A stretch of DNA of 64,000 nucleotides. Source: Pseudaeromonas aegiceratis (lineage in GTDB: Bacteria > Pseudomonadota > Gammaproteobacteria > Enterobacterales > Aeromonadaceae). Made by a program: the position numbers and the translations under genes. Below the pieces are notes generated by a model that was not told the origin of the DNA, ran no database searches, and saw only the letters and a program-made list of their open reading frames with translations. Positions within the stretch are counted from its first letter, which is position 1. Each line of letters begins with the position of its first letter. Shown piece by piece: positions 62,469-64,000 of this stretch. The stretch spans positions 2,542,001 through 2,606,000 of the forward strand of contig NZ_CP158016.1 in NCBI RefSeq assembly GCF_046254905.1. Direction: 5' to 3'.

Positions 62469-64000
62469 ATGGATAAATTGCGTCAACGCACCCTGACCCG
62501 CTGGCTGCGTCAGAGCAGCCACCAGGCTCGCCCCTGGCTCGGCATCACCCTGCTGCTAGGCACACTGTCGACCCTGGTCATCCTCGGCCAAGCCTACCTG
62601 CTGGCGCGCCTGTTGCACTGCATCATCATCGACCATCAGGATAAGCACAGCCTGCTCATGGGCATCATGGGGCTGCTGCTGCTGGCCCTGCTGCGTGGCC
62701 TGCTGGCCTGGGGCAAGGAGCAGACCGCCTTCCTCGGTGCCGCCCGGGTGCGCCAGGGGGTGCGTCGCCAGGTGCTGGACGCCCTGCAGGCCAGGGGGCC
62801 GGCCTACCTGCAGCAGAAGCCCGCCGGCAGCTGGGCCAGCCTGCTGCTGGAACAGGTGGAAGATCTCCATGACTTCTACGCCCGCTATCAGCCCCAGGCC
62901 ATGCTGGCGGTGATCCAGCCGCTGCTGATCCTGCTGGTGGTGTTTCCGGTGAACTGGGCCGCCGGCCTGATCCTGCTGGCCACCGCCCCCCTGATCCCCT
63001 TCTTCATGATACTCACCGGCATAGGTGCGGCCGATGCCAACCGGCGCAACTTCCAGGCCCTGTCCCGCCTGTCGGCTCACTTCCTCGATCGCCTCAAGGG
63101 CCTGGCCACCCTGCGCCGCTACCACAGGGCCGAAGCCGAAGGGGCCGCCATCGCCGCCGCCTCGGAGGATTTTCGCGCGCGCACCATGGAGGTGTTGCGC
63201 ATGGCCTTCCTGAGTTCGGCGGTGCTGGAGTTTTTCGCCTCCGTCTCCATCGCCGTGGTGGCGGTCTACTTCGGCTTCTCGTATCTCGATCACCTGAACT
63301 TCGGCGACTACGGCCGCGGCATCTCCCTGTTTGCCGGCCTGTTCGTGCTGCTGCTGGCACCGGACTTCTTCCTGCCGCTGCGGGAGCTGGGCACCCACTA
63401 CCACGCCAAGGCCCAGGCAATCGGCGGCGCCGACCAGATTGAGGCCTTCCTGAATCAACCTCTGCTGCAACCGCAACAAGGCGCGCTCCCCTTCCCGGCC
63501 AGCGGGGCCGTCAGCATAGAAGCTCGGGAGCTGGAGGTGCTGAGCGCCGACGGCCAGCGCCTGCTGGGCCCCTTGAGTTTCAGCCTGCCCGCCGGCTGCC
63601 GCACCGCCCTCATCGGCCGCACCGGCGCCGGCAAGAGCAGCCTGATCCAGGCCCTGCTGGGCTTTGCCCCCTATCGCGGCAGCCTGAGGGTCAACGGCCA
63701 GGAGCTGGCCGGGCTGGAGATGGCCAGCTGGCGCCGCCAGTTGGCCTGGCTAGGACAGAACCCGCGACTCATTCACGGCACCCTGCGGGACAACCTCTGC
63801 CTGGGGCTGGGCGCGGTCGACGAGGCGGCAATGCTTGACGCCCTGAGCCAGGCCGGTGCCCTGGCCCTGCAACAGGACAAGGGCTGGGACTATGCCATCG
63901 GCGAGCAGGCCGCCGGATTATCGGTGGGCCAGGCCCAGCGGCTGGCCCTGGCCCGCACCCTGCTGCACTCGGAGCGACAGACCGCCGGGCTCTGGCTGCT
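62469..64000 (+). CDS. cydD: CydD, cysteine/glutathione exporter subunit (partial)
   Basis: CydD with CydC forms an ABC exporter of cysteine and glutathione needed for assembly of cytochrome bd and periplasmic redox balance. The first 510 residues are in the window, similar to E. coli CydD throughout (KLRQRTLTRWLRQSSHQARP; KPAGSWASLLLEQVEDLHDF; ADANRRNFQALSRLSAHFLD; RTMEVLRMAFLSSAVLEFFA). The ATPase part has Walker A GRTGAGKSS and the signature LSVGQAQRLALAR. It continues past the window end; cydC is expected next. The frame has no stop. The ATG at 62469 aligns with the E. coli start. Confidence 0.96.
   Translation, partial: MDKLRQRTLTRWLRQSSHQARPWLGITLLLGTLSTLVILGQAYLLARLLHCIIIDHQDKHSLLMGIMGLLLLALLRGLLAWGKEQTAFLGAARVRQGVRRQVLDALQARGPAYLQQKPAGSWASLLLEQVEDLHDFYARYQPQAMLAVIQPLLILLVVFPVNWAAGLILLATAPLIPFFMILTGIGAADANRRNFQALSRLSAHFLDRLKGLATLRRYHRAEAEGAAIAAASEDFRARTMEVLRMAFLSSAVLEFFASVSIAVVAVYFGFSYLDHLNFGDYGRGISLFAGLFVLLLAPDFFLPLRELGTHYHAKAQAIGGADQIEAFLNQPLLQPQQGALPFPASGAVSIEARELEVLSADGQRLLGPLSFSLPAGCRTALIGRTGAGKSSLIQALLGFAPYRGSLRVNGQELAGLEMASWRRQLAWLGQNPRLIHGTLRDNLCLGLGAVDEAAMLDALSQAGALALQQDKGWDYAIGEQAAGLSVGQAQRLALARTLLHSERQTAGLWL

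Overview
The window is a chromosomal stretch of a GC-rich, polarly flagellated, facultatively anaerobic gammaproteobacterium. The flagellar gene order (flgBCDEFGHIJ behind cheV-cheR, then flgA, flgMN, flgPO and flgT), the H-ring genes flgO/flgP/flgT, and the mix of Vibrio-like flagellar genes with Enterobacteria-like metabolic genes all suggest an Aeromonadales member (Aeromonas, Oceanimonas or Zobellella type). This is an inference from gene content; no marker gene here fixes the genus.

Layout. 1-13.9 kb: flagellar and chemotaxis island, with a nearly canonical sigma-54 promoter at flgB, a second at flgF, and sigma-28 promoters at flgM and flgO. An intact IS4 copy (10035-11460) with an exact 11-bp target duplication sits inside the terminator shared by flgN and flgP. 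13.9-26.6 kb: tRNA-Arg(CCU), a SLC13-type carrier, LexA-boxed yebG, an SDR enzyme, a TraB/GumN protein, a frameshifted smrA, an M32 carboxypeptidase, ogt, rlhA, and a cysteine desulfidase with its YheO-type regulator. 26.7-27.1 kb: four identical tandem tRNA-Tyr genes. 27.2-37.6 kb: a REC-TPR protein, xthA, a transglutaminase-like DUF3857 protein, a basic amino acid ABC importer (hisP-hisJ-hisQ-hisM) with an ArgR-type box, an M20 dipeptidase homologue lacking its catalytic glutamate, and asd. 37.8-48.2 kb: mixed-acid fermentation block ycaO, focA, pflB, pflA, yfbV, ackA, pta. 48.3-58.2 kb: tqsA, yfcH, ybbA-ybbP opposite tesA, cpxRA with a perfect CpxR box, and a lipoprotein GH13 glycosidase. 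58.3-64 kb: four tRNA-Ala(GGC), gltX, two tRNA-Gly, a CHASE4-GGDEF diguanylate cyclase and the start of cydD.

How the parts work together. The flagellar genes form the usual sigma-54 to FlgM/sigma-28 hierarchy. The fermentation genes form the pyruvate to formate + acetyl-CoA to acetate + ATP route, with a predicted FNR-dependent promoter at focA. The Cpx system appears to autoregulate. Most of the window is ordinary core genome. I did not find a convincing new defence, mobile or biosynthetic system. The observations most worth checking are the IS4 insertion that destroys one terminator while bringing another, the smrA frameshift at a seven-G run, the M20 homologue with Gln in place of the catalytic Glu, and the 84-bp antisense overlap of xthA with the DUF3857 gene.
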